Position numbers and translations under genes: made by a program
Shown here: positions 11,641 through 24,334 of the stretch, piece after piece
Layout: every line of letters starts with the position of its first letter
Position numbering within the stretch: the first letter of the stretch is position 1
The notes under the pieces: generated by a model
The model's input: only the letters and a program-made list of their open reading frames with translations
Told to the model about the DNA's origin: nothing
Database searches by the model: none
NCBI RefSeq assembly: GCF_022682495.2
Contig: NC_071397.1
Coordinates: forward strand, 11,871,082-11,935,081
Source of the DNA: Desmodus rotundus
Lineage: Eukaryota; Chordata; Mammalia; Chiroptera; Phyllostomidae
DNA length: 64,000 bases
Reading direction: 5' to 3'

Positions 11641-12470
11641 GACCCGGACTAGGTGGAAGAAAGCTTGCGTTTATTTCCATTTCATTGCATTTTTGCTGAA
11701 ATTTAACGTGTACCTCAGTGGAACACGATGCATCACAAAAATCTAAGCAGGTTGTTTTTATGCGCTGAGCTCCTGATCTCGGTTCCTTGAGACTTTTCCC
11801 AGGTTTCTGGGATGTGGTGTCTTGATGTAATACCGGCCTCCTTTAACTCCACAGTTCTTCCAACTACAAGAAGGCTGTCAGCGTTTGGAGTTTGAGATTT
11901 GATTACTCAGCGAGGGGAGACATTAAGAAGTGATCTCACAGGCGTGATTTGCACCTTGCAAACTTGCTTAGAATTTTAAGCAGGGGGTTTTCCAAGTGAA
12001 CTTGCCTCACTGTCCTGGTTTGCAGGCCTAAATTATGAAGCAATTAATATACAGCACATAAAACTGTCCAGTCTGTTTGTTCTTGCTGTCATACCATCAG
12101 TAATGATGGCAGGAACTGACTAATGAACCAGCCCAAGTATCTGTGTACACGGAGAAAGAGAGAGGAAGAAAGGGGGGCAAGCGGGAGAGAGCACGCTTAA
12201 CAAATATAACTCATATTTCTCCAAGAGCGCGACTCTTCCATTTCCTAATGCTTTTCTCATGAACAGTCCAGGTCTTTCAAAAAAAAAAAAAAAAAAACTT
12301 TATGAAATTTAAGCCCCGTTTCTCATTTCATTGAAAAACCTTTAAGAAAAGCCATTTTTCATACTTAAGACTTTTTCAAATCTCTCCTAACCAGTTACAC
12401 TCTGTATTGTATCTTTTGTAGCTGGCCGCCGTCCAGCGACAATCCTTAAAAATCCCTTTACAGTTTTAAA
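11641..12470. other. Repeat-free block, candidate conserved noncoding element
   Basis: About 800 bases without a recognisable transposon, in a genome where repeats are dense. It contains AT-rich homeodomain-like cores such as caattaat at 12041-12048. A 19-nt A run lies at about 12279-12297. Conservation cannot be measured here, so the call is an impression only. Confidence 0.25.
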
Positions 12471-13860
12471 GGAAAATACAAGCTCTCATTTACCACTGGA
12501 TGGAGTCAGAAAATAAAAGCTTAATGCCTTGACAGGCCTGGGTATTTTTTTGAGGCCTAAGTCTGATTTATGGCAGTAGCCGGCAAACCAGGCTGGTGAA
12601 ATATTTGCTGCTGCTCCCAGGGATATGGAAAAATGAAGTGTGAGGTTCTGGGGAGAGCAGGCCACAGCCTTCCAGTCACTAAACACTCCCACCAAGTTGG
12701 CAGGGGAACAGAGCCCTGGGCTGCAAGATGAACCTCAAAGGAATAGGGGAGGAGAAAGGGACTGTGCACCGTGTCAAAATACTGCCAGGGCTGAACGCTC
12801 GCCATACATTTTGTGACATGGGGTGGGACGTTTATGAGGGGGGTTTAGGGAGGGAAGAGAAGAGAGACATTTTCTTCCTTCTTTCCTTCTTTTATTTTCT
12901 TTATGGCGTCCCTGTAGGGGTTTCACTCCAAGTAGAAGAAATTAAGAGCAACAACGGGAATGTAGGAAGTTGTTTAAGCCCCCACCATAAAATCATTCAG
13001 ATCGAAAAATATGATCTGGTTAGAGAGAAAGCGCTGGCCTGCCCCAGGCCCCAGGGCGTGCAGCTTGGAGGCAGGAAGGCAGACCCACTTCCCACACCTC
13101 GGTCCCCAGGTCTGAGAGCGTGGGAGCCGGATTTTCATTCCCATGGAAAGGGAATTTCCTAGAGGTAAATGTTGGGTGGGTTTTTTCCCCAGAATTTTCT
13201 TGAAGTGAGTCATCATAAACACACAGGCCAGGTGACACTTGCTGGTTTTTTTCTCTCCTTTATTTAGAAGTGAACATAAAATAAGTTAGTTAACATCCAC
13301 TCTTTGGATTTGTTTTTGAGTTCAAGTTTCTGAAGTAGAGGTTGGATTCCCAGGCTTATCTCAAGGGCTTCATCCGCACCTGGCATTGCTCACAGGGGAG
13401 ATGGGTGGAGCCCCTGGGGAGGCAGGGGTTAATCCTCATTGTTTTCTCAACTGAAAAAGCTCTCTTCTAGGTGACATTTTCAACAAACAAAGGCCAGAGT
13501 AAGCACAAGGAGAGAACATGCAACTCATTTTCTCCCCATGCAAACTTATCTTTGGAAGATCAGTGTCAAAATCCAATTCATTTGAGAACTAAAATGTGCC
13601 TTTTTGTTACCATTTAAAAGCATTTAATAACAACATCTCTATCTGCCAGATGGAGACTGATGTTTCTGTGAAGACTCTGGGTCAGTTACAGTGGGCTCAG
13701 TCATTACAGAAACGTTTTCACCCGTGTGCAGGCAGCTCCTCTCTAAATCACTAACAAACACACCCACTCTCACTCAGACAGACTCTCCCAGACTCACTTT
13801 AACACCCCCACAAAAACGGCCTCGCTCATTTACTCCCTTATCATAAAGTTAAACTCAGAT
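12471..13860. other. Unique intergenic sequence
   Basis: No gene was seen. The 144-residue frame at 12728-13162 passes through a CT/T-rich tract at about 12875-12903 and shows no domain, splice pattern or family resemblance. Confidence 0.45.
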
Positions 13861-13864
13861 AATT

Positions 13865-13990
13865 CAACTCAATAAACATTCATTGGTGCCTACCACGTAT
13901 AAGGTGCTGTTGGGCAACGGAGCGGGGCCAGAGGAGCCCGCGGTGGAATAAGGAAAACAAGACTCTGGTCCTAGACCTTAAGACGTTTGC
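13865..13990 (-). repeat. L2 LINE 3' end, reverse orientation
   Basis: 'aataaacattcattggtgcc' followed by 'taccacgtataaggtgct' and 'gacctta' matches the reverse complement of the L2 3' terminus. Confidence 0.65.
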
Positions 13991-14059
13991 AATTAATGGA
14001 GGGAGAAACTGGTCTTTGATCTATATGCCTTACGGTAAAATGTGCACTTAAAAAAATGT

Positions 14060-14330
14060 GCTCCCCTCCCACACTGGCAGAAGAAGAGAAAACAGAGACC
14101 TAGAGAAACGGAGTGATTTACTTGCCCAATGCCACCAACAGCAATCGCAAATATGATTGAGCTTGTGGTACGTGCTGGGTGTTAGGCCTCGCGCTGCCTG
14201 TGCCTGAGCTTCTTGAACCTTTGACAACCTGCGGAGAGGCTCCTCATTCAACAGATGAGAAAACCGAGGTAGAGACCGGTTGAGTAACCTATCGCAGATC
14301 ACATAGCAAGGAAGTGTGGGGCAGAAATCA
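14060..14330 (-). repeat. MIR SINE remnants, reverse orientation
   Basis: Two diverged MIR-like cores occur: 'acctagagaaacggagtg' with 'atttacttgcccaat' near 14100-14140, and 'caacagatgagaaaaccgag' with 'cacatagcaaggaag' near 14250-14320. Confidence 0.6.
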
Positions 14331-17005
14331 CAGCTTTTCTGGAGCCCCCTTGGTCCCTCCGCAGAGCTGAGACTAAAATTTGGTCTCCTGCCTGCTGGTC
14401 CACTGCTTTGCCCACCTGTCTCAAGCCCCCAATCCCGTGACGATGAGGTGGAGTTTAAAAGAAAAACTATGCAACACTACCCTTTTGTTTATTCGGAAAG
14501 GGCTACAGGTAAAGAGTCGGCGGAGTGCTTTGCAAACCATTTTTGTTTATTTGGAAGCACCTAGATTTCAGCGTTGTGGAGGTTTGTAAATACTTGAAGA
14601 CAATTTGAATATGGTCGTTTGTACAGCACATCGCTCGAAAACACTCTTTTTGGGAAACTGAGGCATCCAGGGCGTGCACAAGGTGAGCGGACCTCCAGGG
14701 TGGGGGGTGGGGCGGCCCTGGTGTGGCTCAGCGACCTGCTGAAGAAGATCACCGAACACTGACTCTGCTCGGTGGTGACTACCACACACGCGCAGACCTT
14801 AAAACACACACTCGTAGTCATAGTTCACATATTTTAGCGAGTGCCCTGGCTTTCCTCCACCACTAAAATGAAAGCGAAGGTGAAATCATCTGGGGGCCGC
14901 TAGAGTAGAATTCTCACCCTTGATAGCTGCCCATAGATTTAAATGTCTCACAGGAGACCCAATTAAACATTAGTGAGCTCCCAATTCACTGCAGGATCAT
15001 ATTTTCTGGCCATTTTCATCACTCACACTTCCCAGCAATTTAACAATGAGTTTAGGATATGACCTCTTCCCTCAGGCACCCCTCCCACCTCTTTTATTTA
15101 GGGTCTGGAATCTAGATGGCTCAAGTGTCTGGGAACACCGTAGGCAGATTTTTTTCAACCAAATAACCAGTTGCTCTGTCCACACGCCCTGGTTGTTAGG
15201 ATATGAAGTTGTCACCAATGAGGGCTGACGGGAGTCTCGGTATTTTGTTGACAATGCTCATTCAAGATGATCCCTGGGATGCGAATGAGGGGAGCACACA
15301 TAGCACTGTGGTTCACACAGAGACGTCGGCGTGAATAAATGAATGAATGGATGAAGAGGTGACACTCTGGCTCATGACGGCTAGGGGAATGGAGGCAGAT
15401 GGCGAAACAGCCGATTCTTCTCTCTGCTTGCCCCGGAGGGACCTCATTCTGTGTGCTTGATCAGGAACTGCTACTTTGCACTGGGGCATGCCTTCTTCTG
15501 GGCGCACCCAATGATTTTCTAGGGCTGGTGCTGATGCAGACGGCTCGGACAGCATTGATTTTTGGATTCCCATCCACTGCACTCTTTTCTCAAACTCACC
15601 AGGCAGGGAGAAAACACACCTCTGGGTTTCCTTGTATCCCTTTTCAATTGCCCTTCTCACACCTTTTAAATAAAAGGCATCTTCTCATCCATCCCAATCG
15701 CACTATATCCTCTGGGATATAGCGAATCCAATGAGTGGAAATACCCTCTGGATTTCAAAGTAATGAGATAACTTGAAAAGGCATTTCTCTCAAAGGAGAA
15801 TCCCAAGGGAACAAAGCACAGAGAGCTTTGGAGGGAAATACTGAAAGGGGACCGAGCTTTATTTTCTTCCATGACAAATTCATGGCAAGTCTCCATGTAT
15901 GTATGTATATATGTGCGTGTGTATGTGTGTATGTATCTGCCATAGCTGTCTATCTACTCCATTCACCCATCTGTCTGTTGGAATGACACTTCAGAAGTGA
16001 CTCAGGGGTGTATTGTTGGAATTGAAAACTGAAGTTAAATTTCTCTGTGAGATAGTCTGATTTGGCTACTTGGAATAGCAGCAAGAACTGCTCTGTTATT
16101 CAGGTCATATATGGTAGACTTTTCCCATAAACAGAATAAACCTAAATCTATGGCAACAATGTTTTGATGAAGTAGAGCTAACGCACAGGTAGCGCACATA
16201 AATTGCCAGGTGATGCATTCTTTACAACTATCTAAGCGTGTGATGATGAAATTTAGATGTCGTCTTAAAAATGCAGCTTAAATATTCTTTTGAGGTTACA
16301 CACAAAAAAATCACTTGAAGACCCCTGGTTTGGGAAATGTTTGGGGAAATAGGAAAGGAGGAAACTCATTAGTAGGCAGAAAGAAACCTTTGGAATGAGA
16401 AGAATGCTCTCAAAATTGCAGGAATCCGAAAAGAGGTGGAAAAGGGTGAAAAAACTCTGGGAGAGAAGATACTACTGTACTTGCGAACGGCTTTGACATT
16501 GCGTGATCTTGATGAGCTGTGCTTTCTAGACTCAGAATACTCATGCCATTCAGGTTTATTTGTTTTAACTATCAGAACAATCTGGAAGTTAACTTCCTTC
16601 ATACCAAATTTTACTTTAAGAGAATCAGGTAATCAGAACATATGTACAAAAATCTTGAGCTTGTTAGTAGTTTCAGTTGTTGTTGTTTTTAGCTAGTTAG
16701 TGAGAGTATTTCCAAGTCCTACTAAGAAGTGGCTGTTATATATACATTTGGCTGTTCACCTGATAACAAGCCACAACAATATATTATGTGTATTACCTAG
16801 GGGATTCTGAAGTACTTGGGGCAACGGAGTGCTGAATACTGGTAGGCTACACTCCCCACAAAAGTATCTATGCTGAGATACCTTAAAAAGAAAACACCTC
16901 ATACAACAGACACACTTTTAGAAGCTGTGAAAGATGTGCGATTTAGTGCCGATGCTAGGCCAGAGATAGCTGCGTTTAGCTACCTAATTTACTGCTCTCT
17001 GGCCT
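14331..17005. other. Unique, repeat-poor intergenic sequence
   Basis: No gene or clear transposon was found. A TG/TATG microsatellite lies at about 15893-15942. Several short open frames are present on both strands, but none has domain content. Confidence 0.4.
15893..15942. repeat. (TATG/TG)n microsatellite
   Basis: Alternating tatg and tgtg units with few interruptions, read directly from the sequence. Confidence 0.75.
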
Positions 17006-17300
17006 CTGCTGCACCCCCATTAATCTGTCAGCCGAATGAGCTCTAATTATGCCTCTTGTAAGCTGGTGCACTGTGGCACATTCTGTTTGAGTGGAGATAG
17101 ATCTTCCAGATTTACTGCATGCGTGCTGATAATCTCCAAGCGAGGGGGTGGGAGCTCTGCCTCCTCCCAGCCACTGAGGAGGCCGGGAGAGGCAGGGAGA
17201 AGCAGATGGGCATGGCAGAAGCAGCTGAAGTTTCGGCTAGTGAGTCACTGTGCTCTCAGCCTCACAAAATGCAAAACACATTGTAGCAGGGTGCTTTCAT
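17006..17300. other. Repeat-free block with homeodomain-like cores, candidate enhancer
   Basis: The sequence contains cattaatctg near 17018 and a perfect TAATTA at 17044-17049, and no transposon was recognised. It resembles vertebrate conserved noncoding sequence in texture. No alignment was possible, so this is a weak call. Confidence 0.25.
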
Positions 17301-17499
17301 GTAGATGGGCAACACATAGCCCAACATGTATAGTATATGCAATCAGTTCATTTGAGAGGTTGTTGGAAGCTCACTCCTTCCGCTGCCAACCTGGCTGCCT
17401 CAAATGCTCGGCTGGCTTCTGTGGCTGGTCCACTTTCTGGATGGATATGGCAGTGAAGAGGGGGAATGGAAGGGTTTAAGAGGGAATTGCCTTCTGTTA

Positions 17500-17625
17500 T
17501 GGATCTGTTTTTATTACGTAGGTCATCTCCCTCAGTTCTCATCAAAATCCTTTAAAGTGTACACTGTAATCCCTATTTCAGAAATGAAGAAAACAGAGTC
17601 ACAGGGAGGCTCGGACTGTGTGTGT
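17500..17625 (-). repeat. MIR SINE remnant, reverse orientation
   Basis: 'tctcatcaaaatcctttaaa' followed by 'ccctatttcagaaatgaag' and 'aaaacagagtcacagggag' follows the reverse MIR order. Confidence 0.65.
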
Positions 17626-17639
17626 GTGTGTTTTGGGGA

Positions 17640-20115
17640 GGCATGCAATCCCATGGCCCCCAACTCCTGGGGAAAGCGGAACGCCTCTTATTTCTTTTTT
17701 CCCTGGCTTGCTCTCTCTTAAGCAGGTCACTGATACTTGTTATTCCTAAAATGGGCTTTGTGGATTTCCGACTGATGTTTCAATCCACACTGCGGGCCTC
17801 CTCTCCTTTCCCGCCCATCTACCAGAAGTTTGGGGGGATAAGTGAGATAATGCCCGTAAAAGTCTTTAACCCTTAGAGAAAGCTGTCTACACATAAACAC
17901 CGCAAACCATAAAAATTCCATGTGTGTTCGTAGCCGCACCCATCCTCAGGGAGCCAGAGACAGTCCCTGATGCGGGAGAGCCCTCTCCGGCCACGGCTGT
18001 GTCTGCGCCGCTTCAGGCAGACAGTCGTAGTGAGGGACTGCACTGCTACATCGCCCCAAGTACGCTGTGGGGAGAGAGAGGAAATTTGTTTCACAAATGC
18101 TGTGACCCCATTTTCATATTTTTTCTTGTCATTTATCCCTAATTTAACCACTGTCGTAGCAGATGTTGTGAGTTTGACTTTCAGGGAAGGCCACGTGCAG
18201 GCTTATTTTGAATTTTAATATTAAATCTCATTTGCTTCCAGTCTAATTTCTTTTAGGCTTATCTTGGCGTTGCTGGCATAGAAAGCAAAAGAGTTTACTT
18301 CATTGCAATTCCATGGACTAAATAAAAAAAATTAAGACCCCAGAGTCTGGTTGAGGCTCTGGACTGGCCCCCAACCACTGCTGGAAAGGAATTTTTAAGT
18401 GACCCCAAACATACAGGACCTTGGGTTTCATGGGCTACCCACAAATTCTCTGCAAGCAGCCCCTGAGCTCCTTTTGACCACATCGGAAACCAAATTCTCT
18501 AAACAGAAAATGTAACCAGGGTAAGTTGTGCCGCTTCGGTGATATATCTCTCAGAATATTACAAACCGGGTAGCTGAATTTTTCATTGCCTTAGAGATGT
18601 CCACAGCCGGAGATCTAAGGAGAGAAAGTTCATGTCTCTCTCCATTAAGAAATTTAATTCACATTTTACTCGGCCTTGGCCTTTGATTAATACCCTGGAC
18701 ACATCATGAAGCAGTCCTTAGGGTTATGAAAAGTGATTGGTCTAATCTGTGTGCCGGTCTCCTTTGGGGTCTACGTAGGAAAAAAGAAACAGAAAACCGA
18801 CACTCCGTAGCTATTGATTTCATAGCATTTGCTCAGCGTTTGCCTTGACATTCCGGCCTAGTCGAGCGGATAGAGAGCAACTTGATCCATGGAGTGTGGC
18901 GAGAGTGTTGTCACCGTCTACAGAACCAATTCATCTGGGGGATTTCATGTCGCACATATCAACACTGGAAGTGGGTTTTAATGAATCTCGAGCAAAATGA
19001 AATTAATATAAAAGTGAATGTAAAAACATATGCTTATGGTTCCAGCTGGCTGGGGGAGGGGCAGTCAAGGTCCCCACTTCAACTCTTGGCCCCGAGGAAT
19101 AAATTGTGGATTACCCGAGTCAACGCGGGGCCGGAGGACAATGGTGAAAGGCAAAAGTGCGTGCCCGGCCTACACCAACATCCTCCGAATGTGAACCGGC
19201 CCTCCCCTCTCCTCGGTGTGTCCTTTCTCAGTACCCCTGACTCACTTCCCCACCAACAGAAAATCTCAGCCTCTCCACCTTTTTGCCCGCAAACAGAACT
19301 TCCCCCGATCTCAGTTGGTATTCTCTCCCACTCCTTCCAAGGCCAGCCTGATGTGCACAGCTTTGTAAGCAGATAGATGTGCCCAACCTGACGCATGAAT
19401 GCTAGTAACACTGTGGAGATTAGACAAGGGCCTCGAAGTGTTAGATCAAGTCGGGGAATTTCGTGGCAGTTGGTCAGGGAGATGTGCTGGAGGAAGTGGG
19501 GCTTTTACACACCTCTCTGTTAGAACTCACGTGGCAGTGATCTGTTTCTTCTATTTAGGGATTGGGCCCTTCCCGGAAGGGGTGCATCACGCAAGAGGCT
19601 TGCTTTAATTACTTATGTGAGCCAGAGAGGGATTTAGAAGCACCAGAGATGAGTGGTAAATGGAGCTCAGGAGCTGGCCGGATTAGATGGGGGGCCTGTC
19701 ATTCTAATTCGGGAAGTGCAGGCAAGGCTGGAAGAGTCTTGGGAAGTCACCCCTTGCTTGTAAGGAGACGTGAAAGGTCATTAGTTCCTGTAGAGCGAGA
19801 TTGCATAACCATTTGGGCAACAAACTTTTTAACATCTTATGAATCCTTGGGAGAAGCAGGATTTTCCTGATGAAATAGAAATACATTTCCTATTGTTTTG
19901 TTTTGCTTTTTCTCCTCCAGTGGAAATAATAATCTAGTGCTTACTAGCAAACTTGATATCACTTTGTGCATTAAATATTGTTATTTTGGGCTCTTTTCTA
20001 GACTAAATACTACCAAATATTAAAGTTTTCTGTCTTGATTTATATTTTTAAATCTTTCATTGTGCTTCTCCATTTTCTCAGGGCTCTTTCTATGTTCCCC
20101 ACTTTATTTTAGCTA
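17640..20115. other. Unique intergenic sequence
   Basis: No gene was seen. The 164-residue frame at 18882-19376 is one of the longest frames in the window but shows no domain, and its upstream context offers no splice or promoter structure. The interval 18490-18870 is repeat-free and may include conserved noncoding sequence. Confidence 0.4.
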
Positions 20116-20119
20116 GATG

Positions 20120-20340
20120 ATATCCCCATTGAACTATGCCTGACACTAAGCCTTAGAGTTTGAAGTTTGGGTTTGCATCCCTCCTCCACCACTTACAAAG
20201 GGAGATGTTTTTGAGCTTCAGCTTTTACATCTCAGAATGGACATGGCTGAGCCTCCCTCCCTCCGATCATTGCTGTGAGGACTAGATTTGAAATATGGTA
20301 GCACATCATTTAGTAGCTGGAACATGGGTAATACATAATA
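20120..20340 (+). repeat. MIR SINE, forward
   Basis: 'cctccaccacttacaaagg' and 'gctgtgaggactagatttg' match the MIR core and 3' part. Confidence 0.65.
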
Positions 20341-20474
20341 AAAAAAATTTGTATCTGTAGCATGACCAAAAGAGACAATGGTACCTGAACTATCAAGACA
20401 ATAGTGTTGACTCCTAATCTTATTTGTCAAGATGTACAAGGTTTTTCAAGATGACATTTCTGTAAGAGTGTCTT

Positions 20475-20690
20475 TGACGAGTTAGAAAAGATTCAGATGT
20501 GGAGCCCTCAAAACACCGCGCCTCCTTCAGGAAATGGGAGTCATGACTTTCAACGAATAATTTAACTTCTCTGAAACCCTGTTGCGTCATCAGGAAACTG
20601 GAAATAATAATAAATAATACTATTACTTCATTGTATTGTGAAGATTAAATGAGATATAGTATGAAGACTTAGGGAACTTTTGGAAAGGTG
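20475..20690 (+). repeat. MIR SINE, forward
   Basis: 'atttaacttctctgaaacc', 'tgcgtcatcaggaaactgg' and 'gaagattaaatgagatata' run in MIR order. Confidence 0.75.
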
Positions 20691-20699
20691 GAATGAGGA

Positions 20700-21440
20700 A
20701 GCTTGTCAAACAATTTCCCCAAATATGATGGTAAGACTGGAAAAAATATTACAAAAACAACCATTTTAGGACTCTGAAAAATCAACTAAAGACATACAAC
20801 AAATTGAGAAGAATTTATTCAATACAAAGTACTGAGACCTGGCTAAGAATGAAGTGAATCTTTGGCCTTTTAGGCTGGGGCTGCTCCCACCCTCCGCTCC
20901 CCACCCCAGTTCCATCAGTACAGTAGTAGTTCCATCAGTAGTTCTACGGGGCAGGGCAGGCCATTAAAAACCAGCAGGGCTGGCGGGAGGGAAGAGGCTG
21001 AGTTATTTTGGAGTGGAGCGCAGAAAAACCATATGAAAACTTTAATCATCTTGCTGGGAAGTGAATAAGGAAGACCACCATTGCAGCTATCCTGACGTAG
21101 CAATCCTGGCAGAGGCAAGCAACAAACAGACAGACTTGCCAAAAATTAACAGGGAGATTCAAGAAGTGAGGTAGTCATGGTGGACATTGGCAGCATCCTT
21201 GGAGGTCTGGAAGGCTGCACACAGATGCAAGGCTGTGCAAATACCCAGGGGTGACCATCCATACAGCTCTGGCTGAAATGATGTGTAGGAAGCCAGACTT
21301 TACCACCACCCCCTCAATAAAAAGGAGAAAAAAACCCCAAACACCCGAATAGATACATTAGTGGCTACTTATTTCAGGAAGATGTACTTTATAGATTAGT
21401 CCAAAGAAGCCACTAACTAAGCGAGAGAGCAAGCAAGCAA
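20700..21440 (+). repeat. Old L1M 5' region (probable), forward
   Basis: Sequence from 'gactggaaaaaatattacaa' onward has the composition and some phrases of old L1M 5' untranslated sequence. It leads towards recognisable L1 ORF1 sequence downstream of the RPS26 retrocopy. It is probably the start of the same element, split by the pseudogene. The subfamily is unknown. Confidence 0.4.
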
Positions 21441-21479
21441 GTGAACAAACAAAATAGCCCTCTCTTTCTCTCTCTCAAG

Positions 21480-21900
21480 ATGATCAAGAAAAGAAGGAAC
21501 AATTTTCTTGCCAAAAAGGGCCATGGTGCACCAACTGCGCCTGAGTGTGCCCAAGGACAAGGCCGTTAAGAAGTATGTCATTCAAAATCCAGCAAAGGCT
21601 GCAGCTGTGTCTTTGACACCTATGTGCTTCCCAAGCTGCATGTGAAACCACAACTGTGTGAGCTGTGCAGTCACAGCAAGGTGGTCAGGAATTTTTCTGT
21701 GAAGCCCAGGCAGACTGAACATCACCCTCCCTCCGCCCTCTGCCTGCCCCCCACCGCCAACCACACACAAACACCAGTTTAGACCTGCTGGTGCTGCCCC
21801 ATGGCCGCCACCAAAGCCCATGGAAGGAGCTAAGACCTTCAGAACTAAAGAAAATTTCTCTGGAAAAAAATAAAATGGAAATTATATTAAAAGGAAAAGA
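21480..21900 (+). pseudogene. RPS26P: Processed pseudogene of ribosomal protein S26
   Basis: The parent gene encodes the small 40S ribosomal subunit protein eS26. The copy starts with the ATG at 21480, followed by a run encoding I-K-K-R-R-N-N, close to the S26 amino terminus. It continues through 'gtgcccaaggacaaggccgt', 'tatgtgcttcccaagctgc' and 'cacagcaaggtggtcagga', all S26 coding sequence without introns. It ends in the S26 carboxy-terminal region (AGAAP, PPPKP), where the normal stop taa is changed to gaa. The 3' untranslated sequence with 'aataaaatggaaatt' follows, then an A-rich end. The reading frame is destroyed: there is a deletion soon after the KKG codons, several frameshifts, and an unrelated cytosine-rich stretch near 21720-21770. 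Loss of introns plus the A-rich 3' end marks it as an L1-mobilised mRNA copy. It lies inside or at the edge of an older L1M. A clean target duplication is not visible. Confidence 0.92.
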
Positions 21901-21904
21901 AATA

Positions 21905-24334
21905 AAGCCGCAGCAACCACCCTTAGGGAGAGGAAATCAGAATTCAGAGTTGTTATAACACAGGCAATGAAATGTTCAGTTTTTAATAACAAAATTACAA
22001 GACATGCAAAGAAACAGGAAAGCATGACTCCTACACAGAGAAAAAAATAACAAAGCAGCCAAAACAAGCTGTCTTTGAGGAAACACAGGCTTTGGACTTA
22101 GCAGACAACGACTTCAAAGCAGATATTATAAATATGATCAAAGAAGTGAAGGAAACTATGTTGAAATAATTAAAAGGAGAGTATGATGATGACACATCAA
22201 ATTGAGAATATTAACAAAGAGATAAATTATAGAAGGGAACCAACTGAAATTCTGAAGGTGGGCAGAAAACACATGAAATGAAAACTTCATTAGAGTCCCT
22301 CAAAAGCAGATTAGAGATGATAGTAGAAAGAATCAGCAAACGTGAAGAAAGATCAACAAAAATAATCTAATCTGAAGAATGGAAAGAGAACAGCACGGCA
22401 CAAAATGAAGAGCCTTGGAGATCTGTGGGGAATCATTACACACACCAACATATGTGTAACGTGAGTCTTACGCATTACTCACATTACTCTCAGGAGAAGC
22501 AAGAGAGAAGATGCAGAAAAAACATTTGAAGAAATAATGGCTTAAAGTCTGAAGATTTGATTTAAAAGATTAATTTAAAAATCCAAGAAGCTCAACAAAC
22601 TTGTCTTACAAGAAAAAAGAGAGGCACATCTAGGCACGTTGTGGTCTAACTCTTCAAAGGCAAAGACAAGGAGCAACTTGAACGCAGTGAGAGGAAACGA
22701 TGCATCATGGACATATAAACAACAATATGACCGAAGTTGACATCTGTCAGAAACTTGAAGGAAGGTGATGGATGACATAGTCAAGACACTGAAGGGAAAG
22801 AAGAGGACAGCCAAGAAGACTAGATGCAGCAAAACTGTCCTTCAAAAGTGAATTAAATATCTTCCAGGTAGACACATATTGGAGGGTTCATTGCTAAGAG
22901 ACCTTCCTTACAAGGAATATTAAAGGAAGTTTTTTGGGCTGAAAGAAAATGACACCGGAGAGTAATTTGCATCCACATGAAGACATAAAGAACATTGGCA
23001 AAGGTAATTATGTAGGTAAATATAAAAGACTGTATTGTATATTTTTCTATTCTTCTCATATTGATTTAAAACAATTGCATAAAAGAACATTTATAAAACT
23101 GCATTTTGGGGGCTATAACATATAAACGTGTAATATATATATAACAAGAATAGCAAACCTGAGGGGGATGTAATAGGGCTATATTGGAGTAAACTTTCAG
23201 TACTATACTGGAATGAAGTTAGTATTATCCAAAGAGGATTTTGATAAATTAAGATATAAACTACAGTCCCTAGAAAAACCACTAAGAAATTAATTTAAAA
23301 ATCCAACCAAGAAATTGAAAGTGCACACTAGAAAATATCTATTTGACATAGAAGGTTGTAAAGGAGAAACAGATAAACTAAAAAGAGCATGAGACGTATA
23401 GAAAACAAAAAAAATTTTGGCAGACACAAGTCCAAGAATGTCAGTAATTGCATTAAAAATAAATGAATTAAACACTCCAGTCAAAAGGCACAGATTGTTG
23501 TATTGAATAAAAAAAACAAGACTTGGTTTCAGGGTGGAGGGGAGTATAGTGCGGATAAATGGTAAAGGAAAAAAATACAAGCAAAAAAAGATTTAACTAT
23601 GTGCTATCTACAAGGGATGCACTTTAGATTCAAAGACACAAACAGGTTGCAAATAAAAGGATGGAGAAAGATAAAATACAGAAACAATAACCATAAGGGA
23701 GCTGTGTTAATATCAGACAAAATAGATTTTAAGACAAAAAAATGTTAGAGACACGGAGAGATACTTTATCATGATAACAAGACCAATTTACCAGGAAGAT
23801 ATAAAAATTATAAACTTATGTACACCTAAGAACAGAGCCTCAGATATATGAAGAAAAATGACAGAATTGAATAGATCATTCAACAAAAATAGTTGGAGGC
23901 TATTGATAGATAACTGGAGAGAAAATTGGCAAGGATCTAAGGCAACTTGAATAACATTACCAGCCCACCTGACCTAACTGACATCTATAAACACACCTCT
24001 CAACATCAGCAGAATGCACATTCTTTTCAAACACACATGGAATATTCTCCAGGACGGACTGTGTGCCGGGTCACAAAGAAAAGTATCAATAAATTTAAAA
24101 GCATTTAAATAACATTGTGCAAAGCATTTTTCTGAACACAGTGGAGTTACATTAGCAATTAACAATAGAAATAAATATGGGTAACCTCCAGATATTTGGA
24201 AATTAAACAACACATGTCTCAATAACCCATAGGTCAAACCAGAAATCACAAGGGAAATTAGAAATTTTTTAACCGAATGAAAACAAAAACACATCATCAA
24301 AATTTATATGATGTAGCCAAAGTGCTTAGAAGAA
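21905..24334 (+). repeat. Old L1M LINE: decayed ORF1, spacer and start of ORF2
   Basis: Sequence follows the order of an old mammalian L1. 'aattacaagacatgcaaag' and 'aacaggaaagcatgactcc' lie in ORF1. ORF1 carboxy-terminal sequence runs through 22500-22930, including 'caaaactgtccttcaaaag'. An AT-rich spacer occupies about 22960-23400. The ORF2 endonuclease region follows from about 23440, with 'gattcaaagacacaaacagg', 'atatcagacaaaatagattt' and 'aacagagcctcagatatatg'. Stops and indels are frequent in all frames, so nothing is expressed as protein. The element resumes with later ORF2 sequence at 26887 after an insertion. Confidence 0.85.

Noticed and set aside
12728..13162. 144-residue frame on the plus strand
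   Set aside because: It includes a translated CT/T-rich tract and has no domain. Other frames overlap it on the minus strand.
18882..19376. 164-residue plus-strand frame
   Set aside because: Unrecognisable protein, with an overlapping frame on the other strand and no exon boundaries.
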